Source of the DNA: Cohaesibacter gelatinilyticus
GTDB taxonomy: Bacteria > Pseudomonadota > Alphaproteobacteria > Rhizobiales > Cohaesibacteraceae
Direction: 5' to 3'
Length of the DNA stretch: 64,000 nt
NCBI RefSeq assembly: GCF_900215605.1
Contig: NZ_OBEL01000001.1
Coordinates: 62,001 to 126,000 of the forward strand
Positions 1-7,214 of the stretch are shown here, piece by piece (position 1 is the stretch's first letter; the number at the start of each line of letters is the position of its first letter). A model generated the notes under the pieces. It was not told the DNA's origin and ran no database searches. It was given only the letters and a program-made list of their open reading frames with translations. The translations under genes and the position numbers were made by a program.

Positions 1-2
1 CA

Positions 3-143
3 ACAACAGAGCACCTTTTCAATATGACTTGGGAGACGAAATGGGGAAACCCACAGGTCGTTCTGCAAGAGCTTGCCCTTTGTCCAGAACAGGGCCAAAC
101 TTCGCTCGAAATGCAAATAACCCACCTTACTGTTTCCAGCTGA
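3..143 (+). CDS. 3' end of an unidentified gene (partial)
   Basis: An open frame enters from the left edge and stops at the TGA at 141-143, 15 bases before the aldehyde dehydrogenase start. The 46 residues (including TWETKWGNPQVVLQELAL) have an ordinary protein composition, so this is probably the tail of an upstream gene in the same operon. A second frame (2-166) is also open but is rich in Arg and Pro and looks less protein-like. I do not recognise the family. Confidence 0.35.
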   Translation, partial: TTEHLFNMTWETKWGNPQVVLQELALCPEQGQTSLEMQITHLTVSS

Positions 144-158
144 AAGGCGTTCTCCGCC

Positions 159-1670
159 ATGGTTGATCTCGCAGAATTCGAAAACCATTCTGATAATCTT
201 GCCAATCGCTCAAGAGTGATCGCACAGGAACGCACCTGGAGCAATGTGATTGATGGCAAATTCGAGCCTTCTGTTACCGGGCGGGTCATCAACATGGTCT
301 GCCCCTCTGACGGCAAGACCTTTTGCATGATCGCTCACTCTGGACTGGAAGATATCAATGCAGCAGTTGATGCGGCAAGACGAGCATTCGAGGATGGTTT
401 GTGGTCACGTATGCCAGCTCTGGAACGCGGTCGAATTCTGCGCCATCTGGCGCAACGTATTCATGCCAATTTTGAAGATTTGGCAGCACTGGAAAGTCGC
501 GACACTGGTAAACCTCTGAGTCAGGCAGAAGCTGACATTACCGCAACGGCGCGCTATTTTGAATATTACGGGGGAGCCGCAGACAAAGTGCATGGGGAGA
601 CCATACCGCTCCCCAACGGCTTTACGGCCATGACATTGCGTGAACCTCATGGCGTCGTCGGATCCATTATTCCGTGGAATTATCCAGCGCAGATCATGGG
701 GCGCGTTGTCGGAGCCGGACTTGCAATGGGCAATTGTCTGGTGATCAAGCCAGCGGAAGATGCCTGTCTATCAATCTTGCGTATAGCAGAGCTGGCATTG
801 GAAGCAGGTGTGCCGCCAGGTGTTCTCAATGTTGTGACGGGCACAGGCGAGGAAGCCGGTGCCTTGCTTGCCTCTCATCCGGGGTTGGATTTCATCACTT
901 TCACCGGTTCCCCGGAGGTTGGGACGCTTATTCAGCGTGCCGCTGCAGGCAACCATATTGGTTGTACTTTGGAACTTGGCGGCAAAAGCCCGCAAGTCCT
1001 GTTTGATGACGCGGATCTTGAGGCTGCCATGCCTGTAATTACCAATGCGATCATTCAGAACGCCGGGCAAACCTGTTCCGCTGGATCGCGTTTGTTGGTG
1101 CACAAAGACAAATGGGATGAAGTGCTGGAGAATCTGGTCAGGCGTTTTGACAATCTTGTCGCCAATGCCCATCACGTGAATGCGGATCTGGGGCCTTTGG
1201 TGACCCGCAATCAGGCTGAACGCGTGGCCGGATTCATGGATCTGGCAGATGATGCAAATATCCCGGTGCTGGCTGCTGGCAAGATTGCTGAAGATGCACC
1301 GGAAGGGGGCTATTATGCTGCGCCCACCTTGTTTGGGCCGGTTCCAAGCGACAGTGCATTGGCGCAAGAGGAGGTTTTCGGTCCGGTTCTCTCCATGTTG
1401 CCTTTCAGTGATGAGGAAGAAGCCGTAAAGCTTGCCAATGACACGCCCTACGGATTGGTGGCAGGACTTTGGACAAGAGATGCGGCACGCTCCATGCGAT
1501 TGGCGCGCTCCATTCGCGCTGGACAGGTCTATATCAATGGCTATGGCGCAGGTGGCGGCATCGAATTGCCCTTTGGTGGCTTCAAGAAATCCGGGCACGG
1601 TAGGGAAAAGGGTTTTGAAGGTCTTTATGAATTCTCAGCCACCAAAACCATTGTCATGAACCACGGATAA
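159..1670 (+). CDS. NAD(P)-dependent aldehyde dehydrogenase
   Basis: This 503-residue protein has the full length of a classical ALDH-superfamily enzyme, which oxidises an aldehyde to its acid in the cytoplasm using NAD(P)+. Visible motifs are the nucleotide-binding stretch IIPWNYP near residue 170, the general-base Glu272 in LELGGKSP, and the nucleophile Cys306 in NAGQTCSAGS. The closest look is to betaine/gamma-aminobutyraldehyde-type enzymes, but the substrate cannot be read from the sequence. ATG at 159 follows an AAAGG box by about ten bases. The stop is 12 bases before a short-chain dehydrogenase, so the two are probably co-transcribed and act in one alcohol/aldehyde catabolic route. 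Confidence 0.93.
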   Translation: MVDLAEFENHSDNLANRSRVIAQERTWSNVIDGKFEPSVTGRVINMVCPSDGKTFCMIAHSGLEDINAAVDAARRAFEDGLWSRMPALERGRILRHLAQRIHANFEDLAALESRDTGKPLSQAEADITATARYFEYYGGAADKVHGETIPLPNGFTAMTLREPHGVVGSIIPWNYPAQIMGRVVGAGLAMGNCLVIKPAEDACLSILRIAELALEAGVPPGVLNVVTGTGEEAGALLASHPGLDFITFTGSPEVGTLIQRAAAGNHIGCTLELGGKSPQVLFDDADLEAAMPVITNAIIQNAGQTCSAGSRLLVHKDKWDEVLENLVRRFDNLVANAHHVNADLGPLVTRNQAERVAGFMDLADDANIPVLAAGKIAEDAPEGGYYAAPTLFGPVPSDSALAQEEVFGPVLSMLPFSDEEEAVKLANDTPYGLVAGLWTRDAARSMRLARSIRAGQVYINGYGAGGGIELPFGGFKKSGHGREKGFEGLYEFSATKTIVMNHG

Positions 1671-1682
1671 CGGGCAAATATA

Positions 1683-2441
1683 ATGACAGATCAGAAAGCA
1701 ATGGGGCGTCTGGCCGACAAGGTTGCTATTATCACAGGTGCAGCCTCAGGCTTCGGCGAAGGTATGGCGCGCAGATTCGCTCAGGAAGGAGCGAAGGTTG
1801 TGGTTGCAGACCTCAATGATGAGGGCGCTCAAAAGGTTGCTGATGAAATTGGTGGCGTTGCAGTTGGCGTTGATGTGACCAAGGCAGCAGATATCGACAA
1901 GATGGTGGAAGCGGCACTTGAATTGGGCAGCCTGGATATCCTGATCAATAATGCAGGCTTCACCCATCGCAATCAGCCCATGCTGGATGTCGATGAGGAG
2001 ACTTTTGATCGCATCTTTGATGTCAATGTGAAAGCCATCTTTTTGGCTGCAAAACGCGTCGTCCCGATCATGGAAGAGCAGGGTGGTGGTGTCATTATCA
2101 ATACGGCGTCTACTGCTGGTCTGCGCCCGCGTCCTGGTCTTGTCTGGTACAACAGCTCAAAGGGTGCTGCCATCTCCATGACCAAATCCATGGCCGTGGA
2201 GTTGGCACCAAAGCAAATTCGCGTCAACGCCCTTTGCCCTGTTGCAGGGCCAACCGGCATGCTGCATCTGTTCATGGGAGAAGATACACCAGAGAAGCGC
2301 GAAATGTTCAAGGACTCCATCCCCATTGGACGTCTTTCCAGTCCACAGGATATGGCAAATGCTGCGCTCTATCTGTCCAGTGATGAAGCCAATTTCATCA
2401 CCGGTGTGGCGCTGGAAGTCGATGGCGGAAGGTGTATCTAG
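1683..2441 (+). CDS. short-chain dehydrogenase/reductase
   Basis: A 252-residue classical SDR, a cytoplasmic NAD(P)-dependent alcohol or keto-group oxidoreductase. The cofactor motif TGAASGFGEG lies near residue 19, the NAG motif (INNAG) near residue 90, and the catalytic Tyr156/Lys160 pair is in WYNSSKGAA. The C-terminal ITGVALEVDGG is typical of the glucose-1-dehydrogenase/FabG-like subgroup. It follows the aldehyde dehydrogenase by 12 bases, so the two probably form successive oxidation steps. Its stop codon abuts the tandem hairpin repeat starting at 2443, which may end or stabilise the message. The substrate is unknown. Confidence 0.9.
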   Translation: MTDQKAMGRLADKVAIITGAASGFGEGMARRFAQEGAKVVVADLNDEGAQKVADEIGGVAVGVDVTKAADIDKMVEAALELGSLDILINNAGFTHRNQPMLDVDEETFDRIFDVNVKAIFLAAKRVVPIMEEQGGGVIINTASTAGLRPRPGLVWYNSSKGAAISMTKSMAVELAPKQIRVNALCPVAGPTGMLHLFMGEDTPEKREMFKDSIPIGRLSSPQDMANAALYLSSDEANFITGVALEVDGGRCI

Positions 2442-2442
2442 T

Positions 2443-2722
2443 GCGCGCTCCCGAAAAGTTGCAGACTTTTCGGCTAAGAGTTCGCATGAGGAAAGCGCGC
2501 TCCCGAAAAGTTGCAGACTTTTCGGCTAAGAGTTCGCATGAGGAAAGCGCGCTCCCGAAAAGTTGCAGACTTTTCGGCTAAGAGTTCGCATGAGGAAAGC
2601 GCGCTCCCGAAAAGTTGCAGACTTTTCGGCTAAGAGTTCGCATGAGGAAAGCGCGCTCCCGAAAAGTTGCAGACTTTTCGGCTAAGAGTTCGCATGAGGA
2701 AAGAGCGCTTCCGAAAAATTGC
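2443..2722 (+). repeat. tandem 52-bp repeat, five copies plus a degenerate stub
   Basis: Five identical 52-bp units start at 2443, 2495, 2547, 2599 and 2651, followed by a diverged partial copy at 2703-2722. Each unit contains the palindrome CCGAAAAGT-TGCAG-ACTTTTCGG, a 9-bp stem with a 5-base loop, so the array can form five hairpins in a row. The unit length is not a multiple of three, so it is not a coding repeat. Units are contiguous with no spacers. It begins one base after the SDR stop codon. Confidence 0.95.
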
Positions 2723-2725
2723 TTG

Positions 2726-2766
2726 AAAAAGACCAGAGCATTTCGAATTGATCAAAAATGCTCTGG
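2726..2766 (-). terminator. rho-independent terminator of the dehydratase gene
   Basis: On the minus strand an 11-bp perfect stem (CCAGAGCATTT at 2733-2743 against 2756-2766) is followed by TCTTTTTC. It lies 19 bases past the stop of the dehydratase gene that reads leftward. The AGAGCATTT core also resembles dispersed palindromic elements known in Hyphomicrobiales, so it may be a repeat serving as terminator. Confidence 0.7.
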
Positions 2767-2784
2767 CTGCCCACCTCAGTGTCA

Positions 2785-3756
2785 TCAAACAACGGTCGGG
2801 GTTTTTCCTGAAAGAACGCCTGCAAACATATCGGCATCAATATTCTGACCAGAAAGCACGGTACCGACTTTCTTGCCTTTCATTTGCTCTTTCTCGCTCA
2901 AAAGACCAGCAAGTGAAGCCGCTCCCGCACCTTCGGCAATGTTATGGGTGCCGCGATAGATAAGGCGCATGGCTTCGGCAATCAGATCATCACCAACACG
3001 TATTACACGCTCTGCACCTTTGAGGATCATCTCCAACGCATCCGGATCCGGGCAGCGAACAGCCATACCATCGGCAAATGTGTCGGACCGATCGGCATTC
3101 TGCAAATTTCCCGCTTCAAAGCTCTTTGCATACCCATCAGCCCGCTCGGAAACCACACCAACAATCTTGGTTTTCAAACCCAACGCATCACGAGCAGTGA
3201 TCATTCCGCAGATACCAGACCCCTTGCCGATTGGCACATAAACGGTGTCGAAATCGGCATGAGCCTGCATCATTTCATAGGCATAAGTGCCAACGCCAGC
3301 CACCAGATCTTCGTGAAACGCCGGAACCATATGCATGTTTTGCTCTTCTGAGAGCTGACGTGCAGCACCAACTGCAATGTCGAAATCTTCGCCCTCTTCA
3401 ATCAGCTGAGCACCAAAGGCAGCCATGCAGGCATTCTTCTCAAGTGAGTTGCCATGTGGAACCACGATGGTGGCCTGCAGGCAATGCTCACGAGCCGCGA
3501 AGGCAAGGCTTTGACCGTGATTGCCGCGAGTAGCAGAAATCAGATCCAGGCTTTCAGGGAACCGCTCCTTGTGACGTGCAGCATAAACCAGTCCACCGCG
3601 TACTTTGAAGGCTCCGGTCGGTGTGTGATTTTCATGTTTCATCCAGACTTCAGTCCCCACCGCTTCGCAAAGAAGAGGCCAGTTATAACAAGGGGTCGCT
3701 GGCATTGATCGATAAATCAGATCTTCTGCTTTTTCAAAATCACGACGAGACAACAT
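2785..3756 (-). CDS. threonine/serine dehydratase-like PLP enzyme
   Basis: A 323-residue fold-type II PLP enzyme of the threonine dehydratase/serine racemase family, which deaminates a beta-hydroxy amino acid to a 2-oxo acid. The PLP lysine is Lys51 in TPTGAFKVRGG, the substrate Asn loop is TRGNHGQSLAFAA, and the glycine-rich phosphate loop is GKGSGICG. There is no ACT or other regulatory C-terminal domain, so it is a catabolic or specialised form rather than the allosteric biosynthetic IlvA. Hydroxyaspartate and hydroxyectoine-pathway dehydratases belong to the same family and cannot be excluded. It is divergent from a MocR regulator and shares a promoter region with it that holds three repeated half-sites. 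Confidence 0.85.
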   Translation of the reverse strand: MLSRRDFEKAEDLIYRSMPATPCYNWPLLCEAVGTEVWMKHENHTPTGAFKVRGGLVYAARHKERFPESLDLISATRGNHGQSLAFAAREHCLQATIVVPHGNSLEKNACMAAFGAQLIEEGEDFDIAVGAARQLSEEQNMHMVPAFHEDLVAGVGTYAYEMMQAHADFDTVYVPIGKGSGICGMITARDALGLKTKIVGVVSERADGYAKSFEAGNLQNADRSDTFADGMAVRCPDPDALEMILKGAERVIRVGDDLIAEAMRLIYRGTHNIAEGAGAASLAGLLSEKEQMKGKKVGTVLSGQNIDADMFAGVLSGKTPTVV

Positions 3757-3829
3757 GGCAAACCTCTTGGCATGGCGATCAAAGGTGCAGCTGGAAAAGG
3801 GCTGCTTTCTTGCAGCATGGCAAAATTAA

Positions 3830-3886
3830 TTGTATGGTTCAAAGCAATCATTGTATGGGAAATAAAAATTATTGTCTCCCATACAA
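3830..3886. promoter_or_regulatory. probable MocR operator with three TTGTATGG boxes
   Basis: In the 173-base gap between the divergent dehydratase and MocR genes, TTGTATGG occurs at 3830-3837, TTGTATGGGA at 3851-3860, and its inverted copy TCCCATACAA at 3877-3886. The first two are direct repeats 21 bp apart, about two helical turns. MocR/PdxR-type regulators commonly bind repeated half-sites between themselves and a divergent target, so this is the likely binding region of the adjacent regulator. Confidence 0.6.
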
Positions 3887-3929
3887 AATAGTGGTCAATT
3901 GTACGCAACGCGAAACTGGAGGAAAGTGC

Positions 3930-5330
3930 GTGGTGGATCAAAAGGGTATTTGGTCTCCGGATTTGTCTCCTTATTCGGGGCCGAAATATCGGGCGATCGT
4001 ACAAGCATTGGAAGATGATGTTGCACAAGGGCTTTTGCAACCGGGCGACAAGATGCCCACTCAGCGAGATTTGGCCTGGGATTTGGGGGTGAATCTCTCG
4101 ACGGTAACCGACGCCTATCGAGAAGCCACGAGGAAGCATTTGATTGCGGGCGAAGTGGGAAGAGGCACTTTTGTGCTGGCCAGTGCCGTAGAAGCGCAGC
4201 TTTATTCCCCCGGGCATGGGAGGTCGGGGCTTGAGGGTGGTGATGCGATTGATCTGTCAACCAATATTCCTGCCAGAGCCTTGCAGGAGAATGATGTACG
4301 TCAGGCCTTGCACGATCTGATGGAAACAGAAAATCTTGCAGAATTGATGGACTATCACAGTCCTGCTTTGCTGCAGCGCTGCCGAAAAGCGATCATTCAA
4401 TTCTATCAATCCCGTGGTTTCCACCCGAGAGCTGGCGATATTTTTCCATGCGCCGGAGCACAGGCAGCTCTTTATGCTGCCTTGCAGATGATCACCAAGC
4501 CCGATACAGCAGTTCTGGTCGAAGAGTTCACATTTCCCGGCATGAAAGCAACAGCCCGACAACTGGGGCTTCGACTTATTCCTGTGGCTATGGATGAGGA
4601 GGGATTGATCACGGAAGATTTGGATCGTGCAGCAAGAGCATCCGGTGCAAAGGTTCTCGTAGCCAGCCCCATTTTACAAAATCCCACCGGAGCCAATATG
4701 GGGCCTGTGAGAAGGCGTGAGATTACCAATTGTGTTGAACAACTGGATCTGACCCTGATTGAGGAAGATGTCTATGGAGCATTTACCTCCGATCCACCTC
4801 TCAGTCTTCACCTTGCGGGTCGCTCTTTGCTGGTCGGGGGATTTTCCAAGCTGGTTGCACCGGGGCCACGCTTTGGCTTCGTTATTTCAATGCTGGATGA
4901 GAGGCGCACTCCAGGTATCGCGACGGATGAACTGGTTCATACGACAAGTTGGATGACTGCACCGCTCATGCTGGCACTTGCTTGCCAATGGATAGAAACA
5001 GGCGCTGTTGAAGATCATATGGAATGGCAACGACAGGAAGCGCGGGCACGTCAAATCATGGTGAGACGAAAACTTGCCAATCTGATGGAGGTTCCTGCTT
5101 TGGGCAAGGCTCCCGCAGCTCCGCATCTATGGATAGATATCAGACAAGGCATGCCGAGCGGCGAATGGCTTGCAGCCTCCGCAAGTGCTCATGGTGTGGA
5201 AGTGGTGCCTGCCAGTACCTTCTGCGCTGGCCGTATGCAGCGCGACGGTCTCCGTCTTTGCCTCACGGCACCATTGGCTCGAACAACACTGATCGAAGCC
5301 TGTCAGCGTCTCGCTCGGGCTTGGGGCTAA
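3930..5330 (+). CDS. MocR-family (GntR-aminotransferase) transcriptional regulator
   Basis: A 466-residue regulator with an N-terminal GntR winged helix (about residues 10-80; MPTQRDLAWDLGVNLSTV) joined to a fold-type I aminotransferase domain. The PLP lysine is Lys307 in GGFSKLVAPGPRFGF. Such proteins bind PLP or a PLP-amino acid adduct and usually control a divergent amino-acid or vitamin B6 gene; here the candidate is the dehydratase. The open frame extends upstream to 3621, but that part overlaps the dehydratase. GTG at 3930 is preceded by GGAGG at 3918-3922 with 7-base spacing and gives the normal family length. A second GTG at 3933 is possible. Confidence 0.88.
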   Translation: MVDQKGIWSPDLSPYSGPKYRAIVQALEDDVAQGLLQPGDKMPTQRDLAWDLGVNLSTVTDAYREATRKHLIAGEVGRGTFVLASAVEAQLYSPGHGRSGLEGGDAIDLSTNIPARALQENDVRQALHDLMETENLAELMDYHSPALLQRCRKAIIQFYQSRGFHPRAGDIFPCAGAQAALYAALQMITKPDTAVLVEEFTFPGMKATARQLGLRLIPVAMDEEGLITEDLDRAARASGAKVLVASPILQNPTGANMGPVRRREITNCVEQLDLTLIEEDVYGAFTSDPPLSLHLAGRSLLVGGFSKLVAPGPRFGFVISMLDERRTPGIATDELVHTTSWMTAPLMLALACQWIETGAVEDHMEWQRQEARARQIMVRRKLANLMEVPALGKAPAAPHLWIDIRQGMPSGEWLAASASAHGVEVVPASTFCAGRMQRDGLRLCLTAPLARTTLIEACQRLARAWG

Positions 5331-5356
5331 GTGAAACGATTGAAGCAACCAATATG

Positions 5357-6970
5357 TCAGGTCTCATAGCCTTGCTGGGTTTTCAACTTGAATAGATGCA
5401 AGGTCTCTTCCCTTGGCCATTCAGGAGAGGAGAAGACGATGCCACGTTCAAGAAATTCCGGTTTATGCCAATTGGCGCGTTCTTCACGTCGACTTTCCAG
5501 ATGACTGATAATCAAATCACGCATCTGTTTCTGTCGCTCAGTTGTTACCGGATCTTCAATCCGGTTGGTGAGTTCATACGGATCAGTGTTCAAATCATAA
5601 AGCTCGTCATCGTCTCCCCAGACAGAGACATATTTCCATCCCTCGGAATAGAGAATCTTCTGATAGCTTACATCGCCGGAATGGCCAAAATGATCGCAAA
5701 TCATGACGCTGCGGCTGGTCTCACCTTTGATGAATGGAAGGAGATCTTCTCCATCAAGCCCCAGAGGATGCAAATCATTCAGATCAACGCCACCGGCATT
5801 CAGCATCGTAGCGGTCATATCGAGCAGGTTGACAGGATCTGCAACCTTGCTGCCGGGTTCGATGGTGCCGGGCCAATGCATGACAAGAGGGACGCGTCCG
5901 ACTTCTTCAGTGAAGGTGGAATATTTGTCCCAACCACCGCCATGGCTCGCGATTCCATCCCCGTGGTCGGCTGTGACAATGAAAAGGGTGTCGTCGCCTA
6001 ATCCCGTCTCGTTCAGGCAATCATAAAGGCGACCAATAGCAGCATCTGTCTGCAAACCAGCTGCATAGCAACGAGCGAGAACTGTTTGCCATGTTTTCCA
6101 ATCCTTCCAACGCTCCGACGCACGATGCAAACAGCGTAGATCCCTATGTATCCGATAGCGAAGGGGTTTATCTTTCAGATCTTCGGCAAAGCTTGGATAG
6201 GGAGCGATATCGTCAGGGTTGATCATATCGGCATAGTCTTGTGACGGATAATAGGGATGATGCGGCCCCCATAGGCTGGTGACCAGCAAGAACGGCTCCT
6301 CACGTTCTTCGTTCGCCAGGTTGCGCAATTGCTCGCAAGCCAGATTGGTGACAAAAAACTGCTCCTGAACTTCAGGACTACCAAGAAGCACACCCGCTCC
6401 GTCCATATAATCCCAGGGTTCGTCCGGATCCATCAACACCTCGGTGCCATCCAGTTTGGGCCGCATGAGGTGATGATCAATCCGGCATTTGGGCTGCTCT
6501 TCCCCAAGTTGCTCAAGATAAGCCTTGTAGGTATCAGAGCGATAGACATTGCCATATTCAGGCAGGGACCAGCCCTTGATGCCGTAATCCTCCGGCCCCC
6601 GATTGGTACCGCAATGCCATTTTCCAAAATAATGGCAATCATATCCAGCACTTGCCAAGGCTTGCGGAAACAGAATTTCATCCTCGCGAAATTCCTTTCT
6701 ATTATCGGGAATTGGATATTCGCAATTCCAACGCATGCCATGCTTGTCTGCACGTTTTCCCGTTAGCATGGAGGCTCGGGAGGGGGTGCAGATCGGAGTA
6801 ATGGCATAGGCGTTGTCAAACCAAGCACCATCTTTGGCGATGCGTTCCAGATTTGGCCAGTGATAATCATAAGCGCCATCAAATTGTGCCCGATAATGTC
6901 CCGCAAAAGCGACATGATCTGCAATGACGAGAACGATATTGGAGCGTTTGGGGGAAGAAATACTGCTCAT
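5357..6970 (-). CDS. cysteine-type sulfatase
   Basis: A 537-residue alkaline-phosphatase-superfamily sulfatase that hydrolyses sulfate (or related) esters. The formylglycine signature is CTPSRASMLTGK with Cys61, which must be oxidised to formylglycine by a maturase. Metal ligands are suggested by IADHV near residue 18 and TADHGDG near residue 335. No signal peptide is visible, so it is probably cytoplasmic and acts on an imported small sulfate or phosphonate ester. It is convergent with the MocR gene (26 bases apart) and has no sulfatase-maturase or transporter neighbour. Choline-sulfatase or phosphonate monoester hydrolase activity cannot be separated by eye. Confidence 0.87.
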   Translation of the reverse strand: MSSISSPKRSNIVLVIADHVAFAGHYRAQFDGAYDYHWPNLERIAKDGAWFDNAYAITPICTPSRASMLTGKRADKHGMRWNCEYPIPDNRKEFREDEILFPQALASAGYDCHYFGKWHCGTNRGPEDYGIKGWSLPEYGNVYRSDTYKAYLEQLGEEQPKCRIDHHLMRPKLDGTEVLMDPDEPWDYMDGAGVLLGSPEVQEQFFVTNLACEQLRNLANEEREEPFLLVTSLWGPHHPYYPSQDYADMINPDDIAPYPSFAEDLKDKPLRYRIHRDLRCLHRASERWKDWKTWQTVLARCYAAGLQTDAAIGRLYDCLNETGLGDDTLFIVTADHGDGIASHGGGWDKYSTFTEEVGRVPLVMHWPGTIEPGSKVADPVNLLDMTATMLNAGGVDLNDLHPLGLDGEDLLPFIKGETSRSVMICDHFGHSGDVSYQKILYSEGWKYVSVWGDDDELYDLNTDPYELTNRIEDPVTTERQKQMRDLIISHLESRREERANWHKPEFLERGIVFSSPEWPREETLHLFKLKTQQGYET

Positions 6971-7152
6971 ATTTTGTGGCCAGCCTGAAATGGATCGAAG
7001 AATGAGTGTGGCCAGATTAGAGCATTTTCTATCTCAGGCTATTGTTCATTCTTCTTTTCACGAAGGCTTGATGGAGCTGTTGAATAATACGGTTTCATGT
7101 TGAAGTGAGGTCTTGTTTGAAAAGCATTGCTACTCTTCGGGAGCGGGTTCTC

Positions 7153-7186
7153 AAAAAAGAACCGCACGAACAAGCGGCTCTTTTTT
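7153..7186 (-). terminator. terminator after the PdhS-like kinase gene
   Basis: A 13-bp stem with one mismatch (AAAAAAGAACCGC against GCGGCTCTTTTTT) lies about 30 bases past the stop of the leftward kinase gene. The T/A tracts on both sides could let it act in both directions, but no rightward gene ends here. Confidence 0.75.
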
Positions 7187-7214
7187 GATTTTATGATTTT
7201 GATCCTGCCGGTAC

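Noticed and set aside
2-166. Alternative open frame at the left edge
   Set aside because: It is Arg/Pro-rich and overlaps the aldehyde dehydrogenase start; the frame ending at 143 looks more like protein.
2443-2722. CRISPR array
   Set aside because: The units are contiguous and identical with no variable spacers, and no cas genes are nearby.
2242-2848. Open frames through the 52-bp repeats
   Set aside because: They are created by the repeat itself, change frame every copy and overlap the SDR gene or the dehydratase terminator.
3621-3929. N-terminal extension of the MocR gene
   Set aside because: It overlaps the divergent dehydratase and the operator and has no ribosome site; GTG 3930 with GGAGG fits the family.
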